Source of the DNA: CAYZTY01 sp964444665
GTDB lineage: Bacteria > Planctomycetota > Phycisphaerae > Sedimentisphaerales > CAYZTY01
Length of the DNA stretch: 64,000 nt
Reading direction: 5' to 3'
NCBI GenBank assembly: GCA_964444665.1
Contig: CAYUIE010000014.1
Location: forward strand, 38,823 to 102,822
Shown here piece after piece: positions 17,751 to 26,760 of the stretch. Made by a program: the position numbers and the translations under genes. The first letter of the stretch is position 1. Each line of letters opens with the position of its first letter. The notes beneath the pieces are model-generated. The model was not told where the DNA came from and did not search any database. It saw only the letters and a program-made list of their open reading frames with translations.

Positions 17751-17827
17751 TCGAGGCACGTGCCACACTTGTCCTGCGACTTATCCCGCGTCCTGTCCGG
17801 CTCATGTCCGGTGAAGCCTTGGCAAAG
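17751..17827 (+). repeat. 77-bp direct repeat, copy 2
   Basis: Second copy, 288 bp downstream of the first, with one base difference. The sequence between the copies is AT-richer and unrelated to either. Confidence 0.85.
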
Positions 17828-18268
17828 CCGGAATTTTAACAAAGACGGAAGCGATGAAACCGTCGCAGCCCCCGGCAGTTTATCCTGTGGGCCTGCAATG
17901 AAGGTATCGCTGAAATCTCCAGTGAAATTACGCACTTTTTGTAAATCCGCCTGTGGCGGAATTATCCACCTCCGAAAACTCTTCGCCCGATAAAAAGTGC
18001 ACGGTTAAGCACAATGTCTCAACAGACCAGGTATCTGTTACTTTCGTGACAGCCAACTACCAAATGGTATCCGAACGTCCAGAAATATTTTTTTTAAGAA
18101 ATTTAAAAAAATTTCGAAAAAAGCCTTGACGGCATATGTTATGTTTTATATTTTACAAAATATAAATAATACTTACAAAGAGTATAAATGCAACATAGCC
18201 AAAAATGGGATTGGACGTTTCTTTCATTGGGGGGCCGATTGAGTATGCCGGGGTTCAGTGGAGCCTGC

Positions 18269-18290
18269 CGTGAGATAACCTTATCTCACG
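18269..18290. promoter_or_regulatory. Palindrome upstream of MerR-type gene
   Basis: CGTGAGATAA and TTATCTCACG separated by CC: a perfect 10-bp inverted repeat about 70 bp before the regulator. Could be its operator or a hairpin; no T-run follows, so a terminator is unlikely. Confidence 0.4.
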
Positions 18291-18360
18291 TGGCGACTTC
18301 GACTATGGCGGACGCAGAAAGACTACAGACTAACTGATTTTTATACTGCAGGGTAAAACA

Positions 18361-18636
18361 TTGTCGGTTATGCGGTCACCAAAAAATGCTGCTGAAAGCA
18401 TCATGAAGCCGGAGAAGCTTTATCGAATTGGCGAGCTGGTTCGCTATACCCCTTTTTCTCGGCAAACGCTTCATAACTATACGACAATGGGCCTTATAAG
18501 TGAAAGCAAATGGACTGAGGGTGGTCATAGATTATACGATGAATCGGTTTTCAATAAACTCTCTGCGATTATTGAGCTGAGGAAGACAAAGACACTGGCG
18601 GAAATCAAACAGATTTTTAGCAAGGAGAATAATTAG
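18361..18636 (+). CDS. MerR-type helix-turn-helix regulator
   Basis: 91 residues from TTG (AGGGT 6 nt upstream); ATG at 18403 is the alternative and begins nearer the domain. The core YRIGELVRYTPFSRQTLHNY plus GGHRLYDESVFNKL is the MerR winged helix. No effector-binding C-terminal domain, so this is a short MerR/HTH_17-like protein. Lies upstream of the FlgN-like, FlgB-like and FliA-type genes and may control them; that link is inference from position only. Confidence 0.75.
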   Translation: MSVMRSPKNAAESIMKPEKLYRIGELVRYTPFSRQTLHNYTTMGLISESKWTEGGHRLYDESVFNKLSAIIELRKTKTLAEIKQIFSKENN

Positions 18637-18789
18637 ATTCCGCTATAGAGTAGACCTCGGCGCTATCGTATGGGCTTTATAAGTTGAAAGGGTCAGGGAT
18701 GACAGACCTAAGCCTTCTTTGCCGTAAATTACTTCCCTATGTCGCTTCACCCTTCGTATTAAAAAAAATCCTATCTGGGGGGTCAAAAA

Positions 18790-19176
18790 TTGAACAAAGA
18801 TGACCAAAATGTGGGTTTAAAACTCGTTTCTTTGCTAAAGCAGCGACGTGACCTTTATCATCAGTTAAAAGGATTGAGGGACAGGCAAATTCAGTTAACA
18901 GACACGGCCTCACCGGAGCTGCTTCTAAAGATTCTGGCCGGTCGGCGTAAGCTGATTGAAAAGCTGCGAGAGCTGGAAGCTAAACTCAGTCTAATAAAGT
19001 CAAATTGGTCCAAAATCTCGCCACAGCTCGGCGCTGAATATAAGCAGCAAGCTCGACAGATGCTTGAACAAGCCGAGAAGATTACAGAGGAGATTATGAC
19101 GAATAGTCTTATGGATAACCCGGGCGATTTACCTGTCTGTCAGTTTGAAAATTATGATGAGCTTTTGGTTGAGTAG
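18790..19176 (+). CDS. Coiled-coil protein, FlgN/FliT-like chaperone candidate
   Basis: 128 residues from TTG behind GGGGGGT. Almost all helical with heptad-like repeats (LLKQRRDLYHQLKGLRDRQI; LAGRRKLIEKLRELEAKLSL). Size, charge and position before a rod-like gene and a flagellar-type sigma factor fit a FlgN/FliT-type export chaperone, but no diagnostic motif is visible. A leader of about 150 bp separates it from the MerR-type gene; 32 bp separates it from the next gene. Confidence 0.5.
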   Translation: MNKDDQNVGLKLVSLLKQRRDLYHQLKGLRDRQIQLTDTASPELLLKILAGRRKLIEKLRELEAKLSLIKSNWSKISPQLGAEYKQQARQMLEQAEKITEEIMTNSLMDNPGDLPVCQFENYDELLVE

Positions 19177-19208
19177 GTGATAGAAACCGGGCAAAAGGAA
19201 ACGGGCTT

Positions 19209-19631
19209 ATGAATCCATCGACACTACTGATAACAGACAACATCACTGAATTGCTGGTAAAGATACTTGAGTTCACACGAGCTCGCCACCAGGTTCTGAT
19301 AGACAACATTTATGAGATGAAAAATCCGGGATTTTTGCCGAAAGACCTTGAGGTAGAGCTGTTTGCCGAGTTGATAGAGGAGGCTATTAACTCACATCAA
19401 AGCTATGGCAAGCTGCTGTTGCGTGATACGCAACACATTAAATTCGGCCGCAACGGCCGCTTCGAGCTTAAGGCGGTAGTTGACGAGGACGCAAGGCAGC
19501 TTCTTGAGCAAAATATAAAGGACTATGTGGAACTTCAAAAAGAAAAACTGAAGGAAAATCTGGTCAACCACAGGCTGACCAGAGAGCTTCTCAAACAAAA
19601 GCAAAAGATAAGTTCGGTTTTCAGCAGCTAA
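19209..19631 (+). CDS. FlgB-like flagellar rod-type protein (diverged)
   Basis: 140 residues. The N-terminus (ITELLVKILEFTRARHQVLI then DNIYEMKNPGFLPKDL) matches the FlgB pattern of an amphipathic helix, a 'NI..TPGY..KD' turn and a helix. The C-terminal helix (QNIKDYVELQKEKLKENLVN) matches the terminal rod/hook helix. Rod proteins form the flagellar drive shaft and are exported by the flagellar type III system. No flgC, fliE or other rod gene is beside it. Identification rests on pattern, not alignment. Confidence 0.5.
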   Translation: MNPSTLLITDNITELLVKILEFTRARHQVLIDNIYEMKNPGFLPKDLEVELFAELIEEAINSHQSYGKLLLRDTQHIKFGRNGRFELKAVVDEDARQLLEQNIKDYVELQKEKLKENLVNHRLTRELLKQKQKISSVFSS

Positions 19632-19775
19632 TGTCGCTCTATGGTTTGGTGTTTATCGCCGTTGATAGAACCAGAACGTTAAGCTGCTTATTCTAAACCA
19701 TATACGTAAAAAGACCGATAGTACTGAGGTTGACTATGACGGTGTTTCGCGGGCAATAATGGATGTGGTGATGTT

Positions 19776-20630
19776 ATGAAACGAAGCTGTTATCGGACAA
19801 GACGGCCGGCTTTTAAAAATTCGGCGAAAAAATCCAACACAACAACAAAAACAAAAACCGGCAGGCTACCAGACATTTCTAAAGTATGGGTTGAATTTCA
19901 CAAGTCCAGGTCGGAACTGTCCCGTAATCAGCTCCTGGAGAATTATCTCCCTCTCGTCAGATACACGGCTGAGCGTATATATGCCAAACTGCCGGACAAA
20001 GTTGATCTGGATGACCTTATCAGTTCCGGCACATTCGGTCTGCTTGACGCCATCGAGGCCTTCGACCCCGAAAGAGGAGTAAAGTTTGAGACCTACTGCA
20101 CTCCCCGCGTGCGTGGTGCGATTCTCGATGAATTACGTTCTATGGACTGGGTTCCACGCCTCGTTAGAGCTCGGGCACATCAACTTTCCAATGCAAAGCA
20201 GACTCTTGAGGCGCATCTCGGCCGAATGCCGACCGAGAAAGAGATAGCGGACGAGCTGGACATGAATACGAAAGAGTTTCAGCGGCTGAAACGTGACGCC
20301 AGTGCGATAGGCCTGATTTCGCTGAATAACAAGTATTCGGATTCACAAAACGAAAAGGACATCCGCGAAATTGACATCATAAAGGATGAAAGGAGCGAAG
20401 CGCCGCTAATCGAAGCACAGAAGAGGGACCTGAAAAACCTTCTTACAAAGGGCCTTACACGCGCCGAACAACTGATTATCGTGCTGTATTATTACGAACA
20501 GATGACGATGAAGGAAATTGGCGCTACCCTGGATTTGTCCGAGTCCCGCGTCTCGCAAATGCACTCATCCATTATCGCCCGCCTGAAAGCCCAGCTAAAC
20601 ACCCGCAAGAAAGAATTCTCAATCACTTAG
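19776..20630 (+). CDS. fliA: FliA/WhiG-family RNA polymerase sigma factor
   Basis: 284 residues. Basic N-terminal extension of about 40 residues; sigma region 2 (ENYLPLVRYTAERIYAKLP through AFDPERGVKFETYCTPRVRG); WVPRLVRARA of the FliA/WhiG group; region 3 (LGRMPTEKEIADELDM); region 4 (MTMKEIGATLDLSESRVSQM). Such sigma-28 type factors direct late flagellar or developmental genes. No anti-sigma FlgM is visible nearby; the two small genes upstream may be its regulatory or structural partners. Confidence 0.9.
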   Translation: MKRSCYRTRRPAFKNSAKKSNTTTKTKTGRLPDISKVWVEFHKSRSELSRNQLLENYLPLVRYTAERIYAKLPDKVDLDDLISSGTFGLLDAIEAFDPERGVKFETYCTPRVRGAILDELRSMDWVPRLVRARAHQLSNAKQTLEAHLGRMPTEKEIADELDMNTKEFQRLKRDASAIGLISLNNKYSDSQNEKDIREIDIIKDERSEAPLIEAQKRDLKNLLTKGLTRAEQLIIVLYYYEQMTMKEIGATLDLSESRVSQMHSSIIARLKAQLNTRKKEFSIT

Positions 20631-20751
20631 CACTCCGAATAAGAAATAAGAAAACCGGAAAAATTTTGTTTGATTTCATATGTTTTTGGAATTAGTATAT
20701 CTGTACATTATAAAAATAATGAAATTTAGGGATTTTTATAGGGGTGGAACT

Positions 20752-21021
20752 ATGTGGGGCAGGAAGGCGATTATATTAGCACTTGTCGTATCAACAATAA
20801 CTTCAGTTGCTAATGCAGATTTGACCATCATGCCATACTTTCAAAGGACGAAACGAGAAAAAACTCAAAGCTTAAAGCTTTGCCCAAGTGGCGCAGGTCT
20901 TATGGCCGCAACAAAGTCGCTACCTGACAAAGACAAAAAAAAGGGTAAAGACACTTCCTTTCGTGATGGACATGGTAACGGCACGATAATGAGGACGGAT
21001 AGTGTCATTGATGTAGATTAA
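20752..21021 (+). CDS. N-terminal fragment of the beta-helix/caspase-like protein (ends at in-frame TAA)
   Basis: ATG at 20752 follows GGGGTGG. Residues 1-22 are a signal peptide (MWGRKAIILALVV then ANA). The frame stops at TAA 21019-21021, but the same frame continues open through 23595 with clear coding content (DITSNQIWSANNTYHIIADV), so this is the start of the next entry cut by one nonsense codon. The protein would be about 947 residues if read through. Confidence 0.6.
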   Translation: MWGRKAIILALVVSTITSVANADLTIMPYFQRTKREKTQSLKLCPSGAGLMAATKSLPDKDKKKGKDTSFRDGHGNGTIMRTDSVIDVD

Positions 21022-21093
21022 GATATAACATCAAACCAAATCTGGTCCGCAAACAACACCTATCATATTATAGCCGATGTTAATGTCCAGGCT

Positions 21094-23595
21094 TTGTTTG
21101 TTATTGAGCCCGGAACGATTGTCGAATTTGCAGACGGTAAATTAATGTCTGTGAATAATGACGGTACACTTATCTCCGCCGGCGTTCCTGACAATCCCAT
21201 AATTTATACCTCTGATTCAAGTAATCCCGGATATGGTGACTATTACTGTCCCATTTTCATCGAAGAAACGGCTTCGGCTTGCACAAAGGTAACATATAGC
21301 TATATAGAGTATGCATACGTCGGTATCCTTTTGTTAAACAAGCGACTCAATTCAAATATCGAAAATAATTATTTTGCCTATAATGCTTATGGTATCGTTG
21401 AATATGGAACCGAGCATACTTACATTACGAATAACTTAGTTTATGGTTCTTACTGTAGCGGCATAGAGGTGTTTTTGGAATCAACCACGGGACAGGCTGA
21501 CGCAAACAGCCACATTTTATTGGAGAACAATACCTGTGATTACTATCAAGACTATGGGATAACAGTTCACGGCGTTGAGGATGCAAACAATGTCGGTCTG
21601 GTAGTACTTTCGAATAACATCGTATCAGGAGCATATCAATACGGCCTTAATCTGGTCGATTGGTATATGAATGCAATTATTACTAACACGGGGTATTTTG
21701 ATAATGCCAGCAACAAAAACTGGGAATTTGACGAAACTAATCCGGTTGTACTGAACCAAAATCCATACGAAACAGGTTCAGGTTTTATGCCTATATGTTA
21801 TATAGACCAGGATTGCAATTTCATAGATACCGGATATCAGTATACAGAAGAAACGGAGCTTATTGGTAAAACTACTGCCACAGACGGAACTCCAGACTCA
21901 AATGTAATTGACATAGGCTTTCATTACCCGAATTGGAACTTCTCCAATGCAGGGACTACAACACTGACAGCCGACTTCAACAATGATTATACAGTCAATT
22001 TTAACGACCTTTCATCTTTCATAGACTATTGGTTGTTTGATTACCAGGAAAATTATTCAATCTGGTACTGGGATTTTAATAATGACGATATCATTGATTT
22101 CGAGGATCTGGTCGTTATAGCAGATTATTGGCTGGGCTATTTTAACTTTAATAGCTTTGCCAGTTTTGCAGAGCAATGGGAAAAGCAGGTTGATGAAAGA
22201 TTTTTTAATGATAAGCCAGACCTGAATAATGATGGATTTGTCAATTTTAAGGATTTTAGACTACTTGCTCAAGAATGGAAGCAAATAGGAGATGCAGACC
22301 CAAATATAGAAATTCGTATTTACGGAAATTCCGAAAACGGATGCCTCAATGTCGGTATCTCGGGCTCTGATTATGACACAACTCAAGCGTTTATTTTCAT
22401 TGATGGAGAATTTATAGGAGAAATAGAAGATTTTGATGAGGGTGGGTACCTCAGCATAGATAGCATTAGTTTCAGAAATGGTAGTCATTCTCTTAAAGCT
22501 GTTGTTGTTGATGCTAATGACCATATCACTCTTTCTGATAATGTCATAGTGGATTTCAATAACATATTAAACTGTATGACTGTATACGTTGATTTTGAAC
22601 AGAATGAACCATTTAAGATTTCAGGTATTTATTCGGGCACAAACGATCTTTTAATAAAACTTGTTGACTGGAACAATTCAATCGTCTGGTCGCAACAAAT
22701 TTCCGGAAACCCAAATCTTATAATCCCCGGGGCCGTGTTTAATGGTCAAATATATGACTTAGTCATTGAAGAACACACAGGTGGGACTCGTGCTGAAACT
22801 TGGGAAGAAATATGGAAAAAGGCCATAGGTAAGAAATACGAAACAAAGAGCTCGTATAAATTTGCTATCTTTTTACCTAGTGTATGGGCTCTTTGGGGGA
22901 ATTCCGCTGATTGCAGAAAAGAAGCTGTTGCAGAAATCATACGTAGATGTGAAAGCAGAGGTATAGAATATATAGTACTTTATAAAAATCAATGCAACTG
23001 GGAGAATTTCGCTTCCGTTTTGTCTTCTCCAAATATAAGTTATGTTTATATGGTTTCTCATGGAAGTGCCAACATATCTGAAGGTGGAAAAACAGTACAA
23101 AGAACAAATTTCTCACTTTCTGGCAAATATTTCTTTTCTTCCAAGCATAGCGTCGTCTCATATAAAAAGTCAGACTATGGTAATCCTAATAACGTCCCAA
23201 GCTCATATGAGGAACTTCCTGGAAAGTGGGAAATAAGTAAACGGGTACATTCTATGCGTTCTCTTGGTCTTGGTTTGACTAATCAAATTAGGATAGCTCA
23301 TCTCGACATCTGCTCTCAAGCCAAATATACGGACATGGCGCGCTACTGGATAGACTTCGAAGAAGTCCCCATTCTTGACCAATTATTTGTTAGTTGGAAC
23401 TCGGTTATCGGTATGCTGGATGATGATTGGCAAAAGTGGAGTTATGATATTTGGAACCAGTTAGGAGACGGTGGAACTACTTATTGGCAAGCCCAGGATT
23501 ATACAAGCAAGCATAATGACAAGGGAAGTTTTATTCGTAGCAAAGTGCGATATTATGGTTATGATCAAGTAACTTTTACTAAGCAGGGCAACTAA
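21094..23595 (+). CDS. Beta-helix / dockerin-like EF-hand / caspase-like protein (main part)
   Basis: 833 residues if started at the TTG at 21094; the frame is open from 21022 and joins the signal peptide fragment upstream. Residues 1-285: right-handed parallel beta-helix (repeated N-rich turns such as ITNNLVYGSYCSGIEVF). Residues 293-396: three Asp/Asn-rich EF-hand loops of dockerin type (ADFNNDYTVNFNDL, DFNNDDIIDFEDL, DLNNDGFVNFKDF), here internal. Residues 400-560: two small beta domains. Residues 585-830: caspase/CHAT/C25-like region with His656 in YMVSHGSAN and Cys740 in AHLDICSQAK, the spacing and context of a His-Cys dyad. Predicted exported cysteine peptidase; substrate unknown. The next gene starts 3 bp after the stop. 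Confidence 0.75.
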   Translation: MFVIEPGTIVEFADGKLMSVNNDGTLISAGVPDNPIIYTSDSSNPGYGDYYCPIFIEETASACTKVTYSYIEYAYVGILLLNKRLNSNIENNYFAYNAYGIVEYGTEHTYITNNLVYGSYCSGIEVFLESTTGQADANSHILLENNTCDYYQDYGITVHGVEDANNVGLVVLSNNIVSGAYQYGLNLVDWYMNAIITNTGYFDNASNKNWEFDETNPVVLNQNPYETGSGFMPICYIDQDCNFIDTGYQYTEETELIGKTTATDGTPDSNVIDIGFHYPNWNFSNAGTTTLTADFNNDYTVNFNDLSSFIDYWLFDYQENYSIWYWDFNNDDIIDFEDLVVIADYWLGYFNFNSFASFAEQWEKQVDERFFNDKPDLNNDGFVNFKDFRLLAQEWKQIGDADPNIEIRIYGNSENGCLNVGISGSDYDTTQAFIFIDGEFIGEIEDFDEGGYLSIDSISFRNGSHSLKAVVVDANDHITLSDNVIVDFNNILNCMTVYVDFEQNEPFKISGIYSGTNDLLIKLVDWNNSIVWSQQISGNPNLIIPGAVFNGQIYDLVIEEHTGGTRAETWEEIWKKAIGKKYETKSSYKFAIFLPSVWALWGNSADCRKEAVAEIIRRCESRGIEYIVLYKNQCNWENFASVLSSPNISYVYMVSHGSANISEGGKTVQRTNFSLSGKYFFSSKHSVVSYKKSDYGNPNNVPSSYEELPGKWEISKRVHSMRSLGLGLTNQIRIAHLDICSQAKYTDMARYWIDFEEVPILDQLFVSWNSVIGMLDDDWQKWSYDIWNQLGDGGTTYWQAQDYTSKHNDKGSFIRSKVRYYGYDQVTFTKQGN

Positions 23596-23598
23596 AAA

Positions 23599-25029
23599 AT
23601 GGGAAAGAAACATATCTCTCTACTAATTATTACCGCTATCGTTCTGGCACTGACGGTCGTGAAAGCTGTTTTATTTTTTACTGCGAAGCCCAAGGTTACG
23701 GTCGATTACGTGGCTGAGTATAACAAAATATCACATCCGGAAGATTATGACCCGAATAACAATGCAGCGTCATATTACCAAAAGGCGTTTGATGCATTCG
23801 TTGAAATGCCCGATGGTTTGCGGAGTACTTATATAAACTGGCCCACAGATTTCAATAGTGCCGAACAAATCCTGCTTGAAGAATGGCTTGCCTCAAACTC
23901 ACAGGCCTTCGAATACTTTCAATTAGCAGCGGATAAGCCTTATTACTGGCTGGAAAGACAAGCCAAAGGAGATGAAGGAATGTATGGTATGGTCCTTCCT
24001 GAATTAACTTCACTACGAAGACTGACCGATACGTGTATGTGGAATGCAAAGCTGGCTGCTTTGAAAGGCCGTTCACAATTGGCGTTTGAGAATATTATCG
24101 TCTGCTATGTGGCAGGTCGGCAAAAAACCCGGACACCTTCTTTAGTGATGGAACAACTTGTCGGCCTCGGTAATAAGCAAATTGCTATATGTAATGCTCT
24201 TGTTATTTTAGACCGTATCGAGGTTGATAACGGGGACCTGAAACTTTTTCAGGATTCCTTGCAGGCTCAATTCGAGAATGATACTTATGCCCCTGATTTT
24301 ACAGTGGAAAAACTTTTTTTATACGATGCATTGCAAAGGTCTTTTGTCGATAACGGCAGGGGCACTGGCAGGTTGGCTTTTAGGATGGCTGAAGGCTTCA
24401 TCACTTTATGCAGCGGATGGCATAATTATAAAGTTTATCTGAGTTGCTTTATAGGTCCGACGAGAAACCAGATGGTTGAAAAAATTGAACAGCTTTTTGC
24501 GTCTTTCGAACCGCTAAAAACCCGGAGCCCCTGGCAGCTTCACAAGCAGGATTACTTCAAAAAAGTAGATGCAATTCTCCGAGAAAATTTCTTTATGGAA
24601 ATGTTTGTAACAAGTCATCATGGAATTTTCAAACTTCATCACAGGGTCAAAGTCCGGACAGAAGCCTTAATTACCACAATCGCAATTTTGCGTCATAAAA
24701 CCGACACCGGGAAGCTTCCGGAATCGCTTGGTAAGCTTGTGTCTAACGGGTACCTTAAGTCTGTTCCAATGGACCCGTACAGTGATGGGCCGTTAGTCTA
24801 TAAGCTTATCGAGGATAACTTTATGTTATATAGCGTGGGCGAGGATTTCAAGGATGATGGTGGAATAACAAGTGATAATTATATGCAAACCTCCCAATGG
24901 TATTCGTCGTGTCCTAATGAATTTTTCAAAGATATCGTTTTTTGGCCTGTTAAGCGGCTTGAGGATCCTCGTAAAGACTTTGATAAACGAAAAGCAGAAA
25001 GGGAGAGACGAAATTTCAGAAGAAGGTAA
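23599..25029 (+). CDS. Membrane-anchored protein with pilin-like C-terminal signature
   Basis: 476 residues. One N-terminal transmembrane helix (residues 5-25), a long alpha-helical body, and near the end the pattern SVPMDPYSDGPLVYK followed by LYSVGEDFKDDGG. That pattern is common at the end of planctomycete type II secretion/pseudopilin-like proteins of unknown role. Starts 3 bp after the caspase-like gene, so the two are probably co-transcribed. The charged C-terminal tail (KRKAERERRNFRRR) is unusual. Confidence 0.7.
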   Translation: MGKKHISLLIITAIVLALTVVKAVLFFTAKPKVTVDYVAEYNKISHPEDYDPNNNAASYYQKAFDAFVEMPDGLRSTYINWPTDFNSAEQILLEEWLASNSQAFEYFQLAADKPYYWLERQAKGDEGMYGMVLPELTSLRRLTDTCMWNAKLAALKGRSQLAFENIIVCYVAGRQKTRTPSLVMEQLVGLGNKQIAICNALVILDRIEVDNGDLKLFQDSLQAQFENDTYAPDFTVEKLFLYDALQRSFVDNGRGTGRLAFRMAEGFITLCSGWHNYKVYLSCFIGPTRNQMVEKIEQLFASFEPLKTRSPWQLHKQDYFKKVDAILRENFFMEMFVTSHHGIFKLHHRVKVRTEALITTIAILRHKTDTGKLPESLGKLVSNGYLKSVPMDPYSDGPLVYKLIEDNFMLYSVGEDFKDDGGITSDNYMQTSQWYSSCPNEFFKDIVFWPVKRLEDPRKDFDKRKAERERRNFRRR

Positions 25030-25039
25030 CAGAGAAATA

Positions 25040-25306
25040 ATGAAACCTTTAAGGCCAGGAAAAAAATGGATATTAGCTGCTGTTGGGCTTTTATTTGCTC
25101 ATCTTTTGTTCATATCTGGTTGTCTGTTAGTGGATTTTGAGCCGGTAACTATTGGGCAGCTCCGAGGAACTAACGACGTTATAGAAATTCTTATGTGCAA
25201 TTCTGATGGATACAATCAACGGCACAGATATAAGCCTACAAATCTGAAAGTCTGGGGCTGGGTAAATGACCCCGAGAAAATAGCATCGATTATGGACGCT
25301 ATCTGA
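25040..25306 (+). CDS. Lipoprotein-like N-terminal fragment (ends at in-frame TGA)
   Basis: 88 residues from ATG 25040, ten bases after the previous stop. Signal segment with a lipobox-like LFISGC, then a short beta-rich domain. The TGA at 25304-25306 is followed in the same frame by 80 open codons, so the gene was probably about 169 residues long. Third member of the 20752-25549 transcription unit. Function unknown. Confidence 0.6.
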   Translation: MKPLRPGKKWILAAVGLLFAHLLFISGCLLVDFEPVTIGQLRGTNDVIEILMCNSDGYNQRHRYKPTNLKVWGWVNDPEKIASIMDAI

Positions 25307-25549
25307 AAAGTTGAAATTACCGGCGACCTTTGGTCCATCACCGGCGAAGATCAAATCTGTTTCAAAGATAAGAATGGGAACATAGGATGTATGGCCATAA
25401 AGTTGGAATGCGACCCGAAGGTTGTCTATGGTGCGTATTTTATGGATGAAAGTGGACAGTTATATGAAGCATTAGAAGATGCCGGATTAGCTCCTTCTTG
25501 CGAGGAATTCCAAGAAAAAGAAAACGTAGAATACCCAGGGCCGCGATAA
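25307..25549 (+). pseudogene. In-frame continuation of the lipoprotein beyond TGA
   Basis: Eighty codons in the same frame as the upstream fragment, to TAA at 25547-25549, with normal composition (KVEITGDLWSITGEDQICF onward). No start codon or ribosome site of its own is obvious. The rest of the spacer to dapF holds only a very short, weak ORF. Confidence 0.5.
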
Positions 25550-25761
25550 AATACACCGGATGCGATATTTACTAAGCAATGGATGTAGTGATGCTATGAA
25601 AAAATTGGAAATCCTTCATAAAAAGGTAGAAGCTCGTAGAAAACTCCACTCTGTCCTCGAAATTTTTACTTGCCCTCCCTGCCTTTTGTAATTATTTTGA
25701 TTTATTCTCCCGTTGGATTTATACTTACCCGGAACTTGTCTCGAACGAAAGGTAAACACAA

Positions 25762-26760
25762 ATGCGTTTCACAAAAATGCACGGCCTTGGCAACGATTAC
25801 GTATATGTCAATTGCTTCAAGGAGCGGGTGAAAAATCCCGCAAACCTTGCCCCCGTCATCAGCGACCGGCACAAGGGCATCGGGGCCGACGGGCTGATTC
25901 TGATATGCCCTTCAAAAAAAGCGGATGCGCGGATGCGGATTTTCAACGCCGACGGCTCAGAGGCGGAAATGTGCGGCAACGGCATCCGCTGCGTCGCAAA
26001 ATACGTCTACGAGCACAAGCTCGCAAAAGGACGAAGACGCTTCAGCATTCCCAGCGGCGCCACCTTCCCCATCTCGTTAAATATCGAAACGGCCAGGGGA
26101 ATCCTCAAGCTCGGCCTGATAAAAAACAAACAGCAGAAAATTGAAAAGGTCTGCGTCAATATGGGCAAGCCGATTCTCGACCCTGCGCAGATTCCTATCA
26201 ATCTGCCGGCCCGCAACACTATAGAGCAGCCCGTGAAATTCCTCAGCCACATATTCACGATGACCTGCGTTTCGATGGGCAATCCACACGCGGTCTTCTT
26301 TCGCAATGAGCTGTCGCTGAGCGAGCTGGAGCGGTTCGGCCCGGTCATCGAAAGCCACAGCTTCTTCCCGAAACGCACCAATGTGCATTTTGTCAAAATC
26401 AATGGGCCGAAAGAATTCACTATGCGCACCTGGGAACGAGGTAGCGGAATCACTCTGGCCTGCGGCACCGGTGCCTGTGCCTGCTGTGTGGCGGGTGTGC
26501 TCACAAAAAGGTTGGAACGGCAATGCATCGCACACTTGCTGGGTGGTGATTTAGAATTGTACTGGAGTCAAGACGATAACTGCGTTTATATGACCGGCCC
26601 GGCCACGGAGGTATTCAGCGGCAACTGGCCCACCGGCGGCCAATCCGGTGAAGTCTCTACCGGCGACAGGTCTTCTAAACAATCGAAAAAATCGAGCGCA
26701 GCCGCTCCCCGCCGCAGGAGTTCCAAGTCTAAGAAAGCGAAAAAACCGAGTCGTCGATAA
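25762..26760 (+). CDS. dapF: Diaminopimelate epimerase with basic C-terminal tail
   Basis: 332 residues against about 275-285 for the family. Interconverts LL- and meso-diaminopimelate for lysine and peptidoglycan synthesis. Active-site Cys pair: Cys71 in MCGNGIRC and Cys234 in ACGTGACA; MGNPHAVFF and MHGLGNDYV are also present. Residues about 287-332 are a Ser/Lys/Arg-rich tail (PRRRSSKSKKAKKPSRR), probably disordered. The tail's codons overlap the convergent gene at 26729 by 32 bp. Single-copy housekeeping gene with its own ribosome site. Confidence 0.95.
   Translation: MRFTKMHGLGNDYVYVNCFKERVKNPANLAPVISDRHKGIGADGLILICPSKKADARMRIFNADGSEAEMCGNGIRCVAKYVYEHKLAKGRRRFSIPSGATFPISLNIETARGILKLGLIKNKQQKIEKVCVNMGKPILDPAQIPINLPARNTIEQPVKFLSHIFTMTCVSMGNPHAVFFRNELSLSELERFGPVIESHSFFPKRTNVHFVKINGPKEFTMRTWERGSGITLACGTGACACCVAGVLTKRLERQCIAHLLGGDLELYWSQDDNCVYMTGPATEVFSGNWPTGGQSGEVSTGDRSSKQSKKSSAAAPRRRSSKSKKAKKPSRR

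Larger units (their letters stand above)
17151..18360. other. Repeat-rich spacer
   Basis: No convincing gene. Contains short perfect hairpins (CCCACGGCA/TGCCGTGGG near 17237 and CCTGCCAT/ATGGCAGG near 17349), two 77-bp direct repeats, an A/T-rich block near 18085-18180 that is a plausible promoter zone, and a palindrome at 18269-18290 ahead of the MerR-type gene. Confidence 0.6.
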
